This document shows, one piece after another, positions 10,668 through 23,400 of a stretch of DNA of 64,000 nucleotides. Source of the DNA: Chaenocephalus aceratus (Eukaryota; Chordata; Actinopteri; Perciformes; Channichthyidae); the NCBI GenBank assembly GCA_023974075.1, contig CM043796.1:22746927-22810926 (forward strand), given 5' to 3'. Position 1 is the stretch's first letter; the number at the start of each line of letters is the position of its first letter. The position numbers and the translations under genes are program-made. The notes beneath the pieces are model-generated. The model searched no databases. It had not been told where the DNA came from and saw nothing but the letters and a program-made list of their open reading frames with translations.

Positions 10668-11280
10668 GCTCCTAACAGGTACGTCGTTGAGAGAAAAGTG
10701 TTACCAACCCGTCCTTAATCCGGAGAAAAAGGGATGGTGTGGGTCCTTTGTTCTCCAAGAATATTGACTGGTGTGTCAATATACTTCTAATCCTTTTATC
10801 CTCCGTGAGAGAGAAAAAGAAAAGCGTCCTCGCTACCGTGGTGTCGGTAGTAAGGGGAAGCTAGCTAGCAACAGGTGCGTAGCTAGCTTGAGAAACATCA
10901 AAACCTTACCTTACTTTCCGGGGAAAGAAACGGCGAGGTCGATTTTAATACTAACTGGCGTTAGTATTACCGTCTTCTTGCGAAGCAGAAGGAGTAGCCG
11001 GCGAGCGCCCGTCGACCGAAATGTTTTGGATTCGGGTTCAGTCTGTGGACTGTTAAGCTTGTCCGGCTACTGTAGAGATGTGCTCTGAAGCGAGAAGAGG
11101 TGTTTGAATGACGCATGCGTCGTGGCGCAAGCTGCTTATAGGGGGTGATTCCCTGACGTTGACGTCAAGATCACCAGCCAATCAGGATTGGCGTAATGAG
11201 ATTGATGCTTCTGTTTGCTCCGCGATGAGGCGCATCCCATAGTGAGACATCGAACGGAGTGTTATGAATGAGAACTACAC
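10668..11280 (-). promoter_or_regulatory. DIRS copy 1 leader and terminal region
   Basis: Non-coding sequence upstream of gag, CpG-rich compared with the flanks. It contains a gacgcatgcgtc palindrome (about 11109-11120) and a gacgttgacgtc stretch (about 11155-11166). It probably holds the element's promoter and terminal repeat, inferred from position. The outer edge near 11260-11280 is estimated. DNA from 11281 to 11624 shows nothing I can assign. Confidence 0.5.
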
Positions 11281-11624
11281 CCCTCTCAGACGAGACATAT
11301 ACCACGTGATGACAGGTTACGCTTGTGTTGTGTTCAAGGACCCTGACCTTGGCCAGGAAAAACAGGCACTCGCTTGTTTAAATCTTTTGCGGTCTAGATT
11401 TTGTTGTGCCGTACCAAATGGTCTCGTGGTCCATATACGGCCCGGAGGCCGGAGGATCCCCACTCCTGACCTAAAGCTTTCTGTGCCCTGCATCTGTGAC
11501 TGCACTGCTTTGATTGTGGGAGGTGAACATGGTAGGAATGGATCTGCCTTTAAAAGCAGTTCTATAGTTCTCTTTCTTGTAGACTGCAGACATTCATGTT
11601 AATCGTACCTTTAAAAAGTTACAA

Positions 11625-12115
11625 ATGAAAGGTCACCTATTATGCAAAATCCACTTTTTTATTTATTTTATACATAAACATGTGTCCCCTCTTTGTAAAG
11701 AGATTCTTAAAGTTTCAGGAAAAAGATTGCTCTCTTTTTCTCCCGATCCATTTCTATAAAAACCTTTCTGAAAATGAGCTGATCAGATTTTGGACACTTT
11801 ATGATGTCATAACGATGTTTTGGCTTGCGTAACCATTAGCCAATAATCAACCAAGATAACCCCCACCCACCTTATCACCTGAATCTCCTCCTAGAGCACC
11901 ATTGTGTTCTTTTTAACCAAATATCTCTCAGAGGGGCGTGGGGAGTGGCTCCTTATTTTCATCTAAATTAACAGACAGAGAATCAGCACTTTTGAAACAG
12001 GGCTGAAACAGAGGGGTTTATGGGATGCTGATCTGTTAGGTATTTTGCGCCAAACACTTCAAAGCAGCCTGTCCTCAACAAAAACAAGTTACTGTAAGGC
12101 CCAAATAGTTGCATT
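11625..12115. repeat. Probable non-autonomous DNA transposon-like repeat
   Basis: The segment starts aaaggtcacctattatgcaaa and continues with ccactttttta, tacataaacatgtgtcccctc and cttaaagtttcag. I recognise this combination as a high-copy interspersed repeat in fish genomes. It has no coding capacity. A clear matching inverted terminus is not visible at the right end, so the boundary and the superfamily are uncertain. Confidence 0.45.
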
Positions 12116-13859
12116 AAAAAACAGTGTTGGGGTTGACATGATTGGACTTCTCTCACTGCATACAGTCGAACGATGGATAATCTTGAAAAAGAGAATAAAC
12201 TACATAAATACTGCTCTTACTTAAAAATGTTAGGATATTGACTTCAAACCCAGTTGTGGCTATTATCTGCTTACAATTCTAGTTACAGCTGCCCAAGCAA
12301 ATTGGATGTATTTGGCAATTTTCAGTCAATGGATCTGGTATCATCTCATATCTTCTTTATATCGTCAGTCAGAGTAAGAGAAAAATATCAGTTTACAAAC
12401 CCTTAAATGCTCATTCTAATGATGAACACATTTCTAAGATCCACAGTCTGCCTTATACTGTATGAGTGAACAGCCTGGGAGTTGTAAAGGTTTGTCAGAT
12501 TATAGAACAAAGTCTGTAGGATTTATGATTGTTTTGCAAAAAGCACAAGAGTAAGTTATTTAGAACATCATAAACTCACCCATTAAAAATGTCAATGTAC
12601 ATTTCCTTACCCCCGACCAATTGGTTCTATTTTAAGCAGGCAGCAGTGAGTGGGACCACAGGTCAAGGTATCTTGTAAGTGAAGCATCCTCAATCTGCTG
12701 CTTTTGCATTCCTTGTGTCAGCAGGCCAGTAGTTTACTGTACACACATGATTGCCTTCATTAATGATTTTTATTACAGAGCTGTTGGTTTTAATGGTGCG
12801 TGTGATGGAGTAGACATTTGTCTGGTCAGCAATCATCTCAAAGTATGCTCCAAGAACATAATCTCAGTGAAGCAAAGAGCTAATATGACCCTGTGGAGTT
12901 AGTAGAGTGCTAAGCGTAGCGGTGGACTGGTGCTTAAAATCTATTTTCTTCAAGAAAACAGAAAATCGATAATGTAGAAACGGTATCTCAAGTGTATCCA
13001 CTTACCATATTTATTCACTTTCCCACTTTTAACACTATATTGAAACATGTGTATGTGTGCAATGCAAATACAGCACAGTATGCTGCTGATTGCACATGCT
13101 ACTGTATGTATAGCCAATAACAGATGTAATGCTAATGTGTGCAGCCTACCAGCCAAAAGAAAAGCTCCACTAAAGAACAGCTGTACTGAGGCAGCTGCAT
13201 GTTCTGTCAAGTCTCAAGAGTCTAAAAAAAGAAGAAACCTTAAATCTGAGTTGATGATCTACATATATACATTTAGAAGCCAAACTTGCTCCAATATTGC
13301 ATGTGTAATGCTTGTGATATAGAAACCAGAAATGTCCAATGGACATACAGTACACTAACAATTGACTTTTTTGAGAAGAACAATAGGAGGCATGAAGTAT
13401 CCAGCAGTTAAACTTTTGAAATAAACAATGCATTTTATTCTTATATTCTGGATTTTGAAATGTGGACGAATCACCAATAATCTAATTTGTTAGAAAAATC
13501 CAAGACAGACCCAAATTATTCTACAAAGCAGAGTTAGTTGATATGTCTTACTGTATACAATTTCCTCAGCCAGTGATGTTATTCTAGCACTATGCACCAA
13601 CGGCACTTCAAAAAGTAATTTGTTTCCTTTTCTTGGCATTGCCTTTCTTAAAAGGTTGAAACTAGACCACGTGGAAAGATAATAAAGGTCCTTGGCTAGA
13701 CTGATGTTGCAGGTAAATGCTTTGCATCTTGCACCTTTCCATCAGGCACTTAACAGAAACAGCATGAGAGCAGCAGCACATTAGCAGCAGCTGCAGTTCT
13801 CCATCACACAGGGTGCATTTAGACACAGGTTGTGCTGTGAACTGTGTTTTGTGGTAGAA
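12116..13859. other. Unassigned AT-rich DNA
   Basis: No gene or clear repeat was recognised. The short open frames on both strands carry no domain motifs. Confidence 0.55.
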
Positions 13860-15145
13860 ATTAACTAATTCGATTTACACAATTACTGTACATATAATTA
13901 TTAAGTATTTTGAAGTACTTGCACTATATTCAATTCAAGTTTATTTATATAGCCCAACATCACAAATCCTATTCGTCTCTGAGGGCTTCACAAGTCAACA
14001 AACACAATTGGCAAAGTAAAACAATGTAAAAACAACAAACGTATCTTACAAGATCAATGTGAAAATACCAATACTGGCCTATTTCATATTATGTTATACT
14101 TTATACATGAGAAACTATAGTTTTCAACTGTAATTGTAGTTTAAAATATGATCATTTTATGCGAGTGAAATAAAGATATAAATGCAACTAAAATGATCGC
14201 ACTAAAGTACTGCTAACATAAGTATGCGCCATAAATAATTATTTAGTTAAATAAAAGAACATCACTGACATGATCCACTTTGCATGTTGAGTACTTATTT
14301 TGATACTTTAAGTATTTCTTTTGTACCTTTACTTAGGTCAAGTGTTGAATTCATGCAAGAGTTGTTATGGAGTAATTTGATGCTATGGTAATTATTCAAT
14401 TACTGTACATATGTATTATTTTGAAGTACTTGCACTATACTTGCCTATTTCATATTATGCTACTTAGTACATAAGAAACTATAGTTTTCAACTGTAATTG
14501 TATAAAATATGATCATTTAATGCAGATGAAATAAATAAATAAATATATAAACTCAACTAAATATGGCACTAAAGTACTGCTGACATAATTATGCAGCATG
14601 AATAATTATTTAGTAACATAAAAGTACTTGACTGACATGATCCATTTTGCATTTTGAGCTTTTTTTCTTATGCTACTTTTTTGTTGCATACTGTACCATA
14701 CTTAGGTGAAGTGTTGAATTCATGCACGAGTTGTACTTGTTATGGAGTAATTTGATGCTATGGTAATTCTTCAATTACTCTATTATGTATTATTTTAAAG
14801 TACTTGCACTATACTTGCCCATTTCATATTATGCTATTTTATACCGAAGAAACTATAGTTTTCAACTGTAATTGTATAAAATATGATCATTTAATGCAGA
14901 TGAAATAAATAAATAAATATATATAAACTCAACTAAATATGGCACTAAAGTACTGCTGACATAATTATGCAGCATGAATCATTATTTAGTCAAATAAAAG
15001 AACATGACTGACATGATCCATTTTGCATTTTGAGTACTTCTTTTGATACTTTAAGTAGGTTTGTTTTGCTAACTGTACCTCTACTTACCTTTGAATTCAT
15101 GCAATAGTTTGACTTGTTATGGAGTAATTTGATGCTATGGTAATT
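13860..15145. repeat. About 375-bp tandem repeat, three copies
   Basis: The motif ggagtaatttgatgctatgg recurs at 14369, 14744 and 15121 (375 and 377 bp apart), and gttttcaactgtaattgta recurs at about 14119, 14483 and 14859. Whole units match between these marks, with an AT-rich core including a (AATA)n-like stretch. The first unit is interrupted by an L2-tail fragment. No coding content is seen. It is a local segmental or satellite-type tandem duplication. Confidence 0.9.
13929..14080 (-). mobile_element. L2-like 3'-tail fragment inside the tandem repeat
   Basis: Read on the minus strand it contains gaagccctcagagacgaat, tttgtgatgttgggctatat and aaataaacttgaattg. These are the same blocks that end L2 copies A-C. 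It lies in unit 1 of the 375-bp repeat, between cttgcactata and cctatttcatatt, which are nearly adjacent in units 2 and 3. It therefore inserted after the tandem array formed, or only into that unit. Its edges are accurate to about 10 bp. Confidence 0.75.
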
Positions 15146-16599
15146 CTTAATTTGCCAAATAAATTCCTGGATGGGTGGCCTGATCCCTCAGGGCCCGCCC
15201 TTGATGCCGGATCTGGTTTGATAATTGTGAACATGTCTAGAACTGTATTCTCTGGCTGTTGCAGCCACCATATCTCATCCTGTTGGGACACCAGTTCCAT
15301 CGAAATACCAAAAGAGGATTAGTCTTTCACAGAATAGGTTGCAATCCTTCTTGTCGAGCGGCATACCAAACAATACGACAACAGATTTTTTTTTTTGGGA
15401 GACATGTGGGACAAATGCTAAATATTAATTCACAGTATGCCTATAATGATTTTGTACCAACTGTGCATAACGTTATAAAGGCTAAGAGTCTAATCTTTGG
15501 GAATTCCATTCAGAGTCTACCTGTACCCTGTGAGCAATGTGCCATGTATGCAAACAATCCTTTGCCGGTGATTTGAAATACAAAGTATTGTGGGATTGTC
15601 ATTGTGTTTTCTCATGCAGGAGAGCTCCCTATTCCTCAGTCAGATTTCAGCTAGTCCCTTTGATCCATAATCTCACGATTAATCATGGCAGTTTAACCCA
15701 GAGGGTCCCGCTGTGTCCTCGATCGACCCGCAGCCGTCTGCATCACATTCTCTTAAACGGAGGGATCCTGCTGGTGTGAAATATAGAGGAGTGTCAGAGG
15801 GAAGGGAGAGGAGGCTCTCTCTGCCACTGTGACGTGCACAGGAGTGCAATGAATGAAAGGATGGATGAAAGAGATATATTGCTGTTGTTCAGATACTTAG
15901 TTAATTAGCTAAATAGTTTTTTTTCTTCGAAATCTTCAATCTTGCTTTGTTTAGCTGAAGTGGTAGAACAGACCTGTTGTTTGTTTTATGCCCTTTGTCG
16001 CCTACTAATAGCTCATAATATCTCATCAATTTTGCAAAGTGTTTGGTGCCCTGCGAGAAGAAGAGAAAAAAGTATTATTCCACAAAAGGTATGCTATTCG
16101 AGATTTCTACGCTGGAAGGAAGGACACTGATAACTACAATATTGTCTCCCTGTTTTGCTGTGTTTAAACCTCTCTGTAGGGCTAAGGAATGTAAAAATCT
16201 CTTTTATCACCGATTAATGATCTTTTTTATAGAGTTATGCTTGCAGCAATGTTCCTGTACACAAACTGATTTTGCTTCATGTCCACGTGGTTGTGGTCAG
16301 TTAGTAAACAGCATGTTAGGCAAGTCCATTGCAATAAGTGCTGAGTCATCTTTCCCTTGTTATGATTATTTTTCATCTATGAATACCAAAGACAGCCTCA
16401 ACTGATCTGAACTCATGTTACACTGCATATTATTGATGAAGTATAAACACAGAGGTGGAAGAAGGACTATGATTTTTGGTAAAACAGAAGGGGTGAAAAT
16501 CATACCCAAATCGTACCCAAGTAATAGTAGGCTACAAACATGTTTGCATCAAAATGTACATCAAATATCGAGATTAAAAGCATTGATTACATTCATTAT
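15146..16599. other. Unassigned DNA
   Basis: No gene, RNA or repeat was recognised with confidence. Open frames up to 120 codons (for example 16043-16405) show no known motif and have no splice context that I can defend. Confidence 0.5.
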
Positions 16600-17795
16600 G
16601 TGACCGGACGTCACGTCTCCTCCCTCTGTGACGCTGCTTGGCACCATGCCAGCGCACCTGCTATTTAAGTGGAGGAGACAAATCTGCTCCCTCCCCCTCC
16701 TCTTCGCCTTTGTGGCCGCGTGGATTGTTTGGCATGGCAGCTCGCGCATCACACTCTCTACCAGACAGCTGACGCCCGCTGCGTTTGAGGAGGATTGGCT
16801 CCTCCGGAGGTTCCCGGTCTTGCAGTGTTGCAACTATTGTGGGATTTGGCCGTGGGATTGTTGGGTCTCTCTCTCCCTTCCCTGTGGGCTCTGTGGCTGC
16901 AACTGGCCGCACAGGCTGGGGTGCCATAAACATTCTCCCTTCCTGGTGAGCTCTGTGGCAGCGCCTAGCTGTAAAAGTTGGGACGCCGTAACCACTCTCC
17001 CCACCTCTGGTCATCACCCCCCCCCCCCCTACCTGCTGTTTTGGCTCGGCGAGCTCTCGCACCGAGCTGTGGCGTCATATAATTGACTGACAGGCCCTGA
17101 CTACTCCGTGTTGGACTGTCACCAGGGCCGTTTTGAGGTTGCGGAATTGCAAGGACACTTATTGTTTAGTTGATTTCTTTTGATTAGCTGTTTTGTACAT
17201 CTCATGTTTTGAGTACATTCATAGTATTTTGTTATTGTGTGATTTTGTTTATTTTCTTTTGTTAACGTTTGGTTTAATTAGTTTACTCAAGTCTTTGTTG
17301 TTCACGGTTATTTCGATTTGGTTTATTTTAGTTGTTTTCCTTTTGTTTATTCACCTCCAACCAAGTTTTATAATCTTACTGATTTTTAACTGTTTCTCTT
17401 ATGCCGGACAGGTGCTGTGGGCTCGAGGCGGAAAACCCAATTCCTGGTGGTGGTGTTCTTCACGTGTCCGTTTTGTTTGATGTGCAGTGTCACGGGTGAT
17501 TTTGATTTGACCCCTTCCTCCCCGTTTTGTTAATTGCCGCCGTGGTAAGCCCCAGCACTGTCCTTCTCCCTTCTCCCTCCTCCCTGGAGAACTTTTATAA
17601 CATTATATTGTGTACTATTAGGAATATAATTATGTACCAATAAAATAACAATTGTTGCAATATCCTTAAATACTGTCTCTGCCTGTGGTGTTCAAACGAA
17701 CCTGATTGCCTTTTATTAAATTGTATAACTGTAGTTTTTAGTAATTTCCTGGGGGCGAAACTCCCCCAGGTGGCGTTGTCAGCAAACCAAGCATT
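16600..17795 (+). mobile_element. Possible LTR-type element remnant
   Basis: A GC- and pyrimidine-rich block (16600-17110) breaks the AT-rich background and is followed by a T-rich stretch. AATAAA lies at about 17639. The block ends in cctgggggcgaaactccccc, a hairpin-capable motif, and then aggtggcgttgtc, which could be an LTR end plus primer-binding site (TGGCGTTGTC). There is no gag or pol frame. The 133- and 152-codon open frames here are overlapping, opposite-strand and motif-free. The assignment is tentative. Confidence 0.3.
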
Positions 17796-18833
17796 CTACA
17801 TGAAAGCCACACCGCCACATTCAGTAAGGACAATTACACATAACAAATTACTGTAATGACTTAAATCGCTTCAATGTTGCACTTGCAATATAAAGGTGGG
17901 GTTTTTGACCCACCCAACACTTCATACACGTAATTTAATATATTTGTTGATTTATTTTCCGTTTTTTGAGTCATTCACCAAGATCTGCAAGGTAGCTAGT
18001 AAATAATATTTGTAAAGTAAATGCAGTCACAGTATAGCGTAATGTAAACATACTCAATTAAAGTATGGATAACTCATTTTCTTAAGCGCAGTTCCTCAGT
18101 AAATGGACAGAGTTGGCTTTCCCACTGGTAGAGTATAAGGGTTGACATGAACTACGCTAAAGATTTGACGATGGCAAGTTCAATAACTTATTTAGTGTCC
18201 TCATTACACCAAGTCCTTTTCACCAGCTCCTTTTCTGGGTCAGTACTCAGAAGCGAGGCCAGTGAGCTGAATATTCAGCTGTCTTTGATTCAGTTGTCTG
18301 CTGCTGCTAGTGGAGTGGTAGACAAACGTACTCTGTCATTAAAGGTTACCCGGAACCTGGCAGGACACAAAGGGCCTCCTTGGATCCCATTGGACTCGAT
18401 ATCCCCTTGGATTCTCAAATCCCATCCCTTTTATTCCTCACATAAGTAATCTGGATAGCAAAAGACTTGGGTGCCCTTGTAACAAATGCTTTTTTTGTCA
18501 GAAAAACCAAGTATCTTGCTCACCCAAGAACTGTGAAATCCATGTGGCAGGAAGGGCTGGCAGGCTTCGGTGCTACTTTTTCTTTGAGGAGCATATAAGG
18601 CAGAGGTTTTTCAATCCTGCCAGGAAACTAACAACATTGGTCCTTTTGGACACACTTTAAAGGAGCTTTATATTTGTTTGTTGACAAGCAGAGCTAGGAA
18701 GTTCTGTGATCTTAGTCTTTCTACACAACATCTTCCTAAGAGGTTTTGCTTACATGGAATGGTTTGGACTAAAGTGACGATGGTTTTCATTGCATCTCCT
18801 GCCAAGTCAATTGTAGCCTGCTTAATGTTGATC
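17796..18833. other. Unassigned DNA
   Basis: No gene or repeat was recognised. Confidence 0.5.
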
Positions 18834-19759
18834 ATAATACCCCAAAATACATCCATAATACATGGATCGGATTTTGAGGCGTAGTCATGGGGGAGGGGGT
18901 CTGCAGTTCGGTGGACTAAGGATTGCACCACTGCTTTTTGCAGATGATGTGGTTCTAATGGCTTCATCGGTCTGCGACCTTCAGCACTCACTGGATCGGT
19001 TCGCAACCGAGTGTGAAGCGGCTGGGATGAGGATCAGTACCTCCAAATCTGAGGCCATGGTTCTCAGCAGGAAACCGATGGACTGTCCACTCCAAGTAGG
19101 GAATGAGTCCTTACCCCAAGTGAAGGAGTATAAGTATCTCGGGGTCTTGTTCTCGAGTGAGGGAACAATGGAGCGTGAGATGGGCCGGAGAATCGGAGCA
19201 GCGGGAGCGGTACTGCAGTCGCTTTACCGCACCGTTGTGACGAAAAGGGAGCTGAGCCAGAAGGCAAAGCTCTTTGTCTACCGGGCCATTGTCGTTCCTA
19301 CCCTCACCTACGGTCATGAAGGATGGGTCATGACCGAAAGAACGAGATCGCGGATACAAGCGGCCAAGATGGGTTTTCTCCGCAGGGTGGCTGGTGTCTC
19401 CCTTAGGGATAAGGTGAGAAGTTCGGTCATCCGGGAGGGACTCGGAGTTGAACTGCTCCTCCTTTGCGTTGAAAGGAGCCAGTTGAGGTGGTTCGGGCAC
19501 CTAGTTAGGATGCCACCTGGGCGCCTCCCTAGGGAGGTGTTCCAGGCACGTCCAGCTGGGAAGAGACCAAGGAGTAGACCTAGGACCAGGTGGAGGGATT
19601 ATATCTCTTCGCTGGCCTGGGAGCACCTTGGGATCCCCCAGTCAGAGCTGGTTGATGTCGCCAGGGAAAAGAAAGTTTGGGGCTCTCTGCTGGAACTGCT
19701 ACCCCCGCGACCCGACCACGGATAAGCGGGAGAAGATGGATGGATGGATAATACCCCAA
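18834..19759 (+). mobile_element. Rex3/RTE-like LINE, 5'-truncated, with 12-bp TSD
   Basis: The 12-mer ATAATACCCCAA occurs at 18834-18845 and again at 19748-19759, flanking the insertion. The body ends in gataagcgggagaagatgga and a (TGGA)n tail, typical of Rex3-type elements. Sixteen bases (18846-18861) lie between the left duplication and the first recognisable codon; they may be element or filler sequence. The intact duplication and single open frame suggest a fairly recent insertion. Confidence 0.88.
18862..19725 (+). pseudogene. Rex3/RTE-like reverse transcriptase C-terminal part
   Basis: A 287-codon uninterrupted frame covering the C-terminal half of an RTE-clade reverse transcriptase. 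The catalytic LLFADDVVLMASS box is at residues 24-36. It is followed by the EAAGMRISTSKSEAMVLSRK and EYKYLGVLFSS motifs, then the thumb and C-terminal region (VPTLTYGHEGWV, QLRWFGHLVRMPPGRLPREV, RPRTRWRDY). The endonuclease and the RT fingers are missing through 5' truncation, so the ATG at 18862 is incidental and the product would be inactive. The frame ends about 20 bp before the (TGGA)n tail, as in full elements. Confidence 0.85.
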
Positions 19760-20099
19760 TCCTAAATGTACCTTATGGTAGACCAGCCCCTATAAACAAA
19801 TCAATCGTGTCTGTTTATTTTGCCAGGTTTTATTTACTTTATTTACTTAACAGTCCATGTTTAGATTCAGGTTTTTATGTTTAGTCATGTATCATTGTTC
19901 TCTTACAATCACTTATGTCTAGTCTCATCTTTTAGAAATAAATTGCACATAATAACTCCCACGGAGCGGTGAGCACTTATACATTTAGGGCTTTTATACG
20001 CGTGTAGTGAAAACACTTCCGCGTAGTCTGCTCGCGTGTATCCTCCCTCACCCCTCCTTGAGTCCTCCGTGTGCATTTCAGCTATTGGGACGTCCTTCA
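19760..20099. other. Unassigned DNA with a CpG-containing patch
   Basis: No gene was recognised. From about 19960 the sequence becomes CpG-richer (cgcgtgtag, cgcgtagtc, cgcgtgtat). It may be part of the LTR-like fragment that follows. Confidence 0.4.
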
Positions 20100-20415
20100 A
20101 AATGGCGTGTCTTGATCGATTTCCGGGTCAAGTCCCGGAGGAGGGGAAGAGAGGAGTCGAGGAGCGGTATTGGGATGAGGCTCTAGTCAGCCCCACCCTT
20201 GATTGTTGCCACCTGTGTCCAATTACCTCTTGGATAAACGGTCCTTGTTTTCCTTTTCCTGTGCCAGTTCATCTTGTTTTATTTAGTCTTATGTGTTTGC
20301 CTTTGAAAGATAGATTTGTTGTTGTACTTTAAGACCTTTTAGAATTTTTAACTTTGTCTTGAGTCGTTGCATTTGAATCCAAGTATTTGTGGTATTTGTA
20401 ACGTTCCTAACAATA
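20100..20415 (+). mobile_element. LTR-like fragment
   Basis: The block contains ccacctgtgtccaattacct, a degenerate ggataaacgg where a TATA box would be, gtccttgttttccttttcct, and gtgccagttcatcttgt. The same block order occurs on the minus strand at 46741-47067 (ccacctgt, ttacctc, tataaatag, ccagttcgtcttgtgcc). The shared order suggests two fragments of one LTR family. There is no coding sequence, and the boundaries are approximate. Confidence 0.35.
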
Positions 20416-23400
20416 CAGTTGTGGTTAAATGCAGTCTTGGTAATCTGCATTACCGTCCTAGTTCTGACAAACGTGTGGAATCCATATCCTTTCTTATAAA
20501 ACTATTGCAAAGATGGCGTCACCCATTGGTTTGTGGATTGCCATTTTAAAGCCATGATTCAGATGATCTTCATTGAAGTAGATTTCTGTGTTTCTCAAAA
20601 ACTAAATCTGTGGGGTTGAAATCCAAATTGTATATTAAGACTTCAAAATTGGTAAAAATACTCAACACTTCTTCTCTTACAACTTTAGTTAAATACTCAA
20701 CTTGAATACTACATTCATGCATTGACAGCAATCCTCCCACAAATGATTATTTCACACCTCACAGTTCGAGTGGAGGAGGGTGTAATGAAAATAAGTGATA
20801 ATTGAAAATACAAGGTCTGGCAGTAGAGTGCTAGGAAGATATTTGTAATGTCTCTCTTTTTTTCTCTACGCTTTCTCTGTCGCTTAAGTCGAAAGTCATG
20901 TTTCAGTTTGTCTGACAAGGGCCCTTTTTTATGATAATGATTCCTCCACTATCGAGGGCCACACTCTTTCTAGGAAAGGAGCCAATATGATGTGGTAAGG
21001 CACTCTTTCTTGCTTATCGGTTCACTTGGACACAATTGAAATACCCCCTGGTAGTTTTGTTATATGAAATGTTGATGCCCCTCCATTCTAACAGTGTCCC
21101 ACAGAGAATATTATACTGTTAGCAGCATGCTCACCGTGGGTGCAGGCCAACCGCCCACTGCCAGCAACACTTACTTATTCCGTTTTCTTTTCCTGGTGCT
21201 CAACAAGTGGATGAGGGACAATTGAGTGTTCTTCATGGACAATATAACCACATAACGGCTGCATTGAGAGCTGTTACCATGGTAATGTTGCTTCACACGA
21301 AGGCTCTTGCCAAGAGCACTTGGGCATAGAGTAAGACATGTGATGTGATATCACATACTGTATTTAAAAGACTTTTAATTTAGTTGGGCAAACAAATCGG
21401 AGCAAATACATTAATGTTATGTGCTGTGTTTTGTTTGTGTGTAGCCCTCTCCCCCTCTTCCCCCTATTGTCTTGCTGCAGGTGCAAGATTGTTATATTTA
21501 GAATGTGCAATATGTTCAAAAATGTATGCAAGTACAGACGAAAAAATTAAAGCAAAGTATGTTTTTAAATTCTAAGTAGGTAAGATACATTCTGAAAAAT
21601 CTACTATGTAAATGTATGTTTTTGAAATTGAGCAACTCAAGTACAACATTGGTTTTCATGGTTTGGGCATTGCAACAAAAAATCACAAAAATGCTCAAAA
21701 AGGTTATTTTAAGAGCCTTGTTGCCATTAAGCTGCCTAATGGACAATGCTTGGCTGAAATGTTGAATTTTTCTCTCAGAAAGCTTGAATAAAGAGCATCA
21801 ACCATGACCTGGCAGCTAACTTTAAAAAAAATATCGTCTCTCAGTTTGTTGGGATCAATAGATCATTTTTATATCAACTAGATTGACAATGGCAGGTTTG
21901 TTCTTAATCCAATGTACGACTTCATGTTTGTCTGTCAGAACTCCTGATCTGTCCTCGTTTTCTATGCCATTAACTGATATACCGTAACATCTCAGACAGA
22001 AAAACTAAAATGCAACACAGTCGTGGAAACCACCATTGAAACAAAGGTTTATCCCCTGCTTCTGGCCTGCGATATGTAATTCTCTGTCCTGACTGAGACC
22101 CACCCCTGAAAAGCTCCCTGGGTCCCTTCAGATAACCCTTTGAAAGGTGAGAAAGGGGAAAACACCAATATCAAACCAGTTACTACACAATACAGTAAGC
22201 ACTGCATCCCAGTACACGAGACATCTACTTCACCTCACAGTCCTTATCAGGATGCTCCAGCCAGCCCACAGAGGCTTTCCAAACACAAATCTCGGAATAC
22301 TTCCTACTAAATCAGTACACTTGGGAGTTCACACAAGTCCAAACTAACCAACATCAGCAATGTACATTTGTGCAGCGAACATTTTCCAATTTGCATTTAG
22401 ATTTCCGAATATTATGCTCCAATTCTCTTATTTTATCCCAGATACCGAGTCCTCATGTCCCATCAGCCCTTTTTGGGTTTCTCCCTTTCTCACAGTAGAG
22501 CAAAGTTTAACCCAGCGGGGAGCAGGGTGAAGTAAGGTAAAGTCAGATAGTTTTGCACATAATTTCACATAATCCCCTTAGGTGGGCCGAACTGTGATCT
22601 GGCCTCCAATTTGAATTTCACACAAAAATACAGTTCCCTCAAGCAGATGAACTGTTACAGCAAATGATGAAAAATCATAAACCCAATAAGTAATGAAAGA
22701 AAGCAAATTGGATAAATGTGATGTACTGTAATGCATTTCATCTAAATAATGAAATGAAACAATCACAGCAAGTCATAAATTAACCTATGAAACCAGAAAT
22801 AACAAACACACGGCTCATTTCGCCTCTACAGCAATACATTGATAGAACAATATTGTTGCTTGCCGATGTGTAACTGACAGAAGTTATTAATTACTTGCCA
22901 AAATGAGATCTTGCCTCACAGGTTTTACCTCTGTGTGTTCTTGTACAAAACAAAAATAAGTTGCAAAATGCAATTTGTTTTATTGTAGAAGGTTTATCAT
23001 AGAGGAATATACAGTATGCAATATATATCGCCATTAGGAAGTACATTCAAGGCAGTAATACATTTGGGTGCTTTCCCATGCTCATTACACAAGTCCCATA
23101 GCTAACTGCTGGAAAATCTGGCTTGAAATCATTGAAGGTATTTTTCAGTTGTAGAGAATGTAACATACTGTTTTTTGTTTCCTTTGTACTGTTTCTGTTC
23201 TGATTTTATGTAGAGCATATTTGAGCATTAGGAAAAGCGCTATAAAAATCCCATGTATTATTATTACTATTATATATCTTATAATCCCATTAAAGTCATG
23301 ATTGCTCGGAGGATTCAGTGTTACTATACATGTTTGGCGCTCATTCAGTTTGCATACACCAACACTAAGCATTACATCTTCTCTGCAACACTGCCTGCTT

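Larger units (their letters stand above)
6562..11280 (-). mobile_element. DIRS-type retrotransposon, copy 1, RT deleted
   Basis: On the minus strand the order is leader (11280-10668), gag (10667-9006), minisatellite (8735-8423), RNase H (about 8374-7856) and tyrosine recombinase (7638-6562). This is the DIRS order except that reverse transcriptase is missing. DIRS elements use a tyrosine recombinase instead of a DDE integrase and so leave no target-site duplication. The 5' end contains cccatagtgagacatcgaacgg-like sequence near 11240-11262, which I recall from fish DIRS termini. The 3' end appears truncated at the gypsy leader near 6562-6590. The copy cannot be autonomous, although two of its proteins remain open. 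Confidence 0.85.

Noticed and set aside
16628..17086. 152- and 133-codon frames on opposite strands
   Set aside because: Both cover a GC- and C-rich block including a poly-C run. No domain was recognised, and opposite-strand overlap is typical of low-complexity DNA.
18862..19725. Host gene with a 287-residue product
   Set aside because: The protein is the C-terminal half of an RTE-type reverse transcriptase, flanked by a target-site duplication and a LINE tail.
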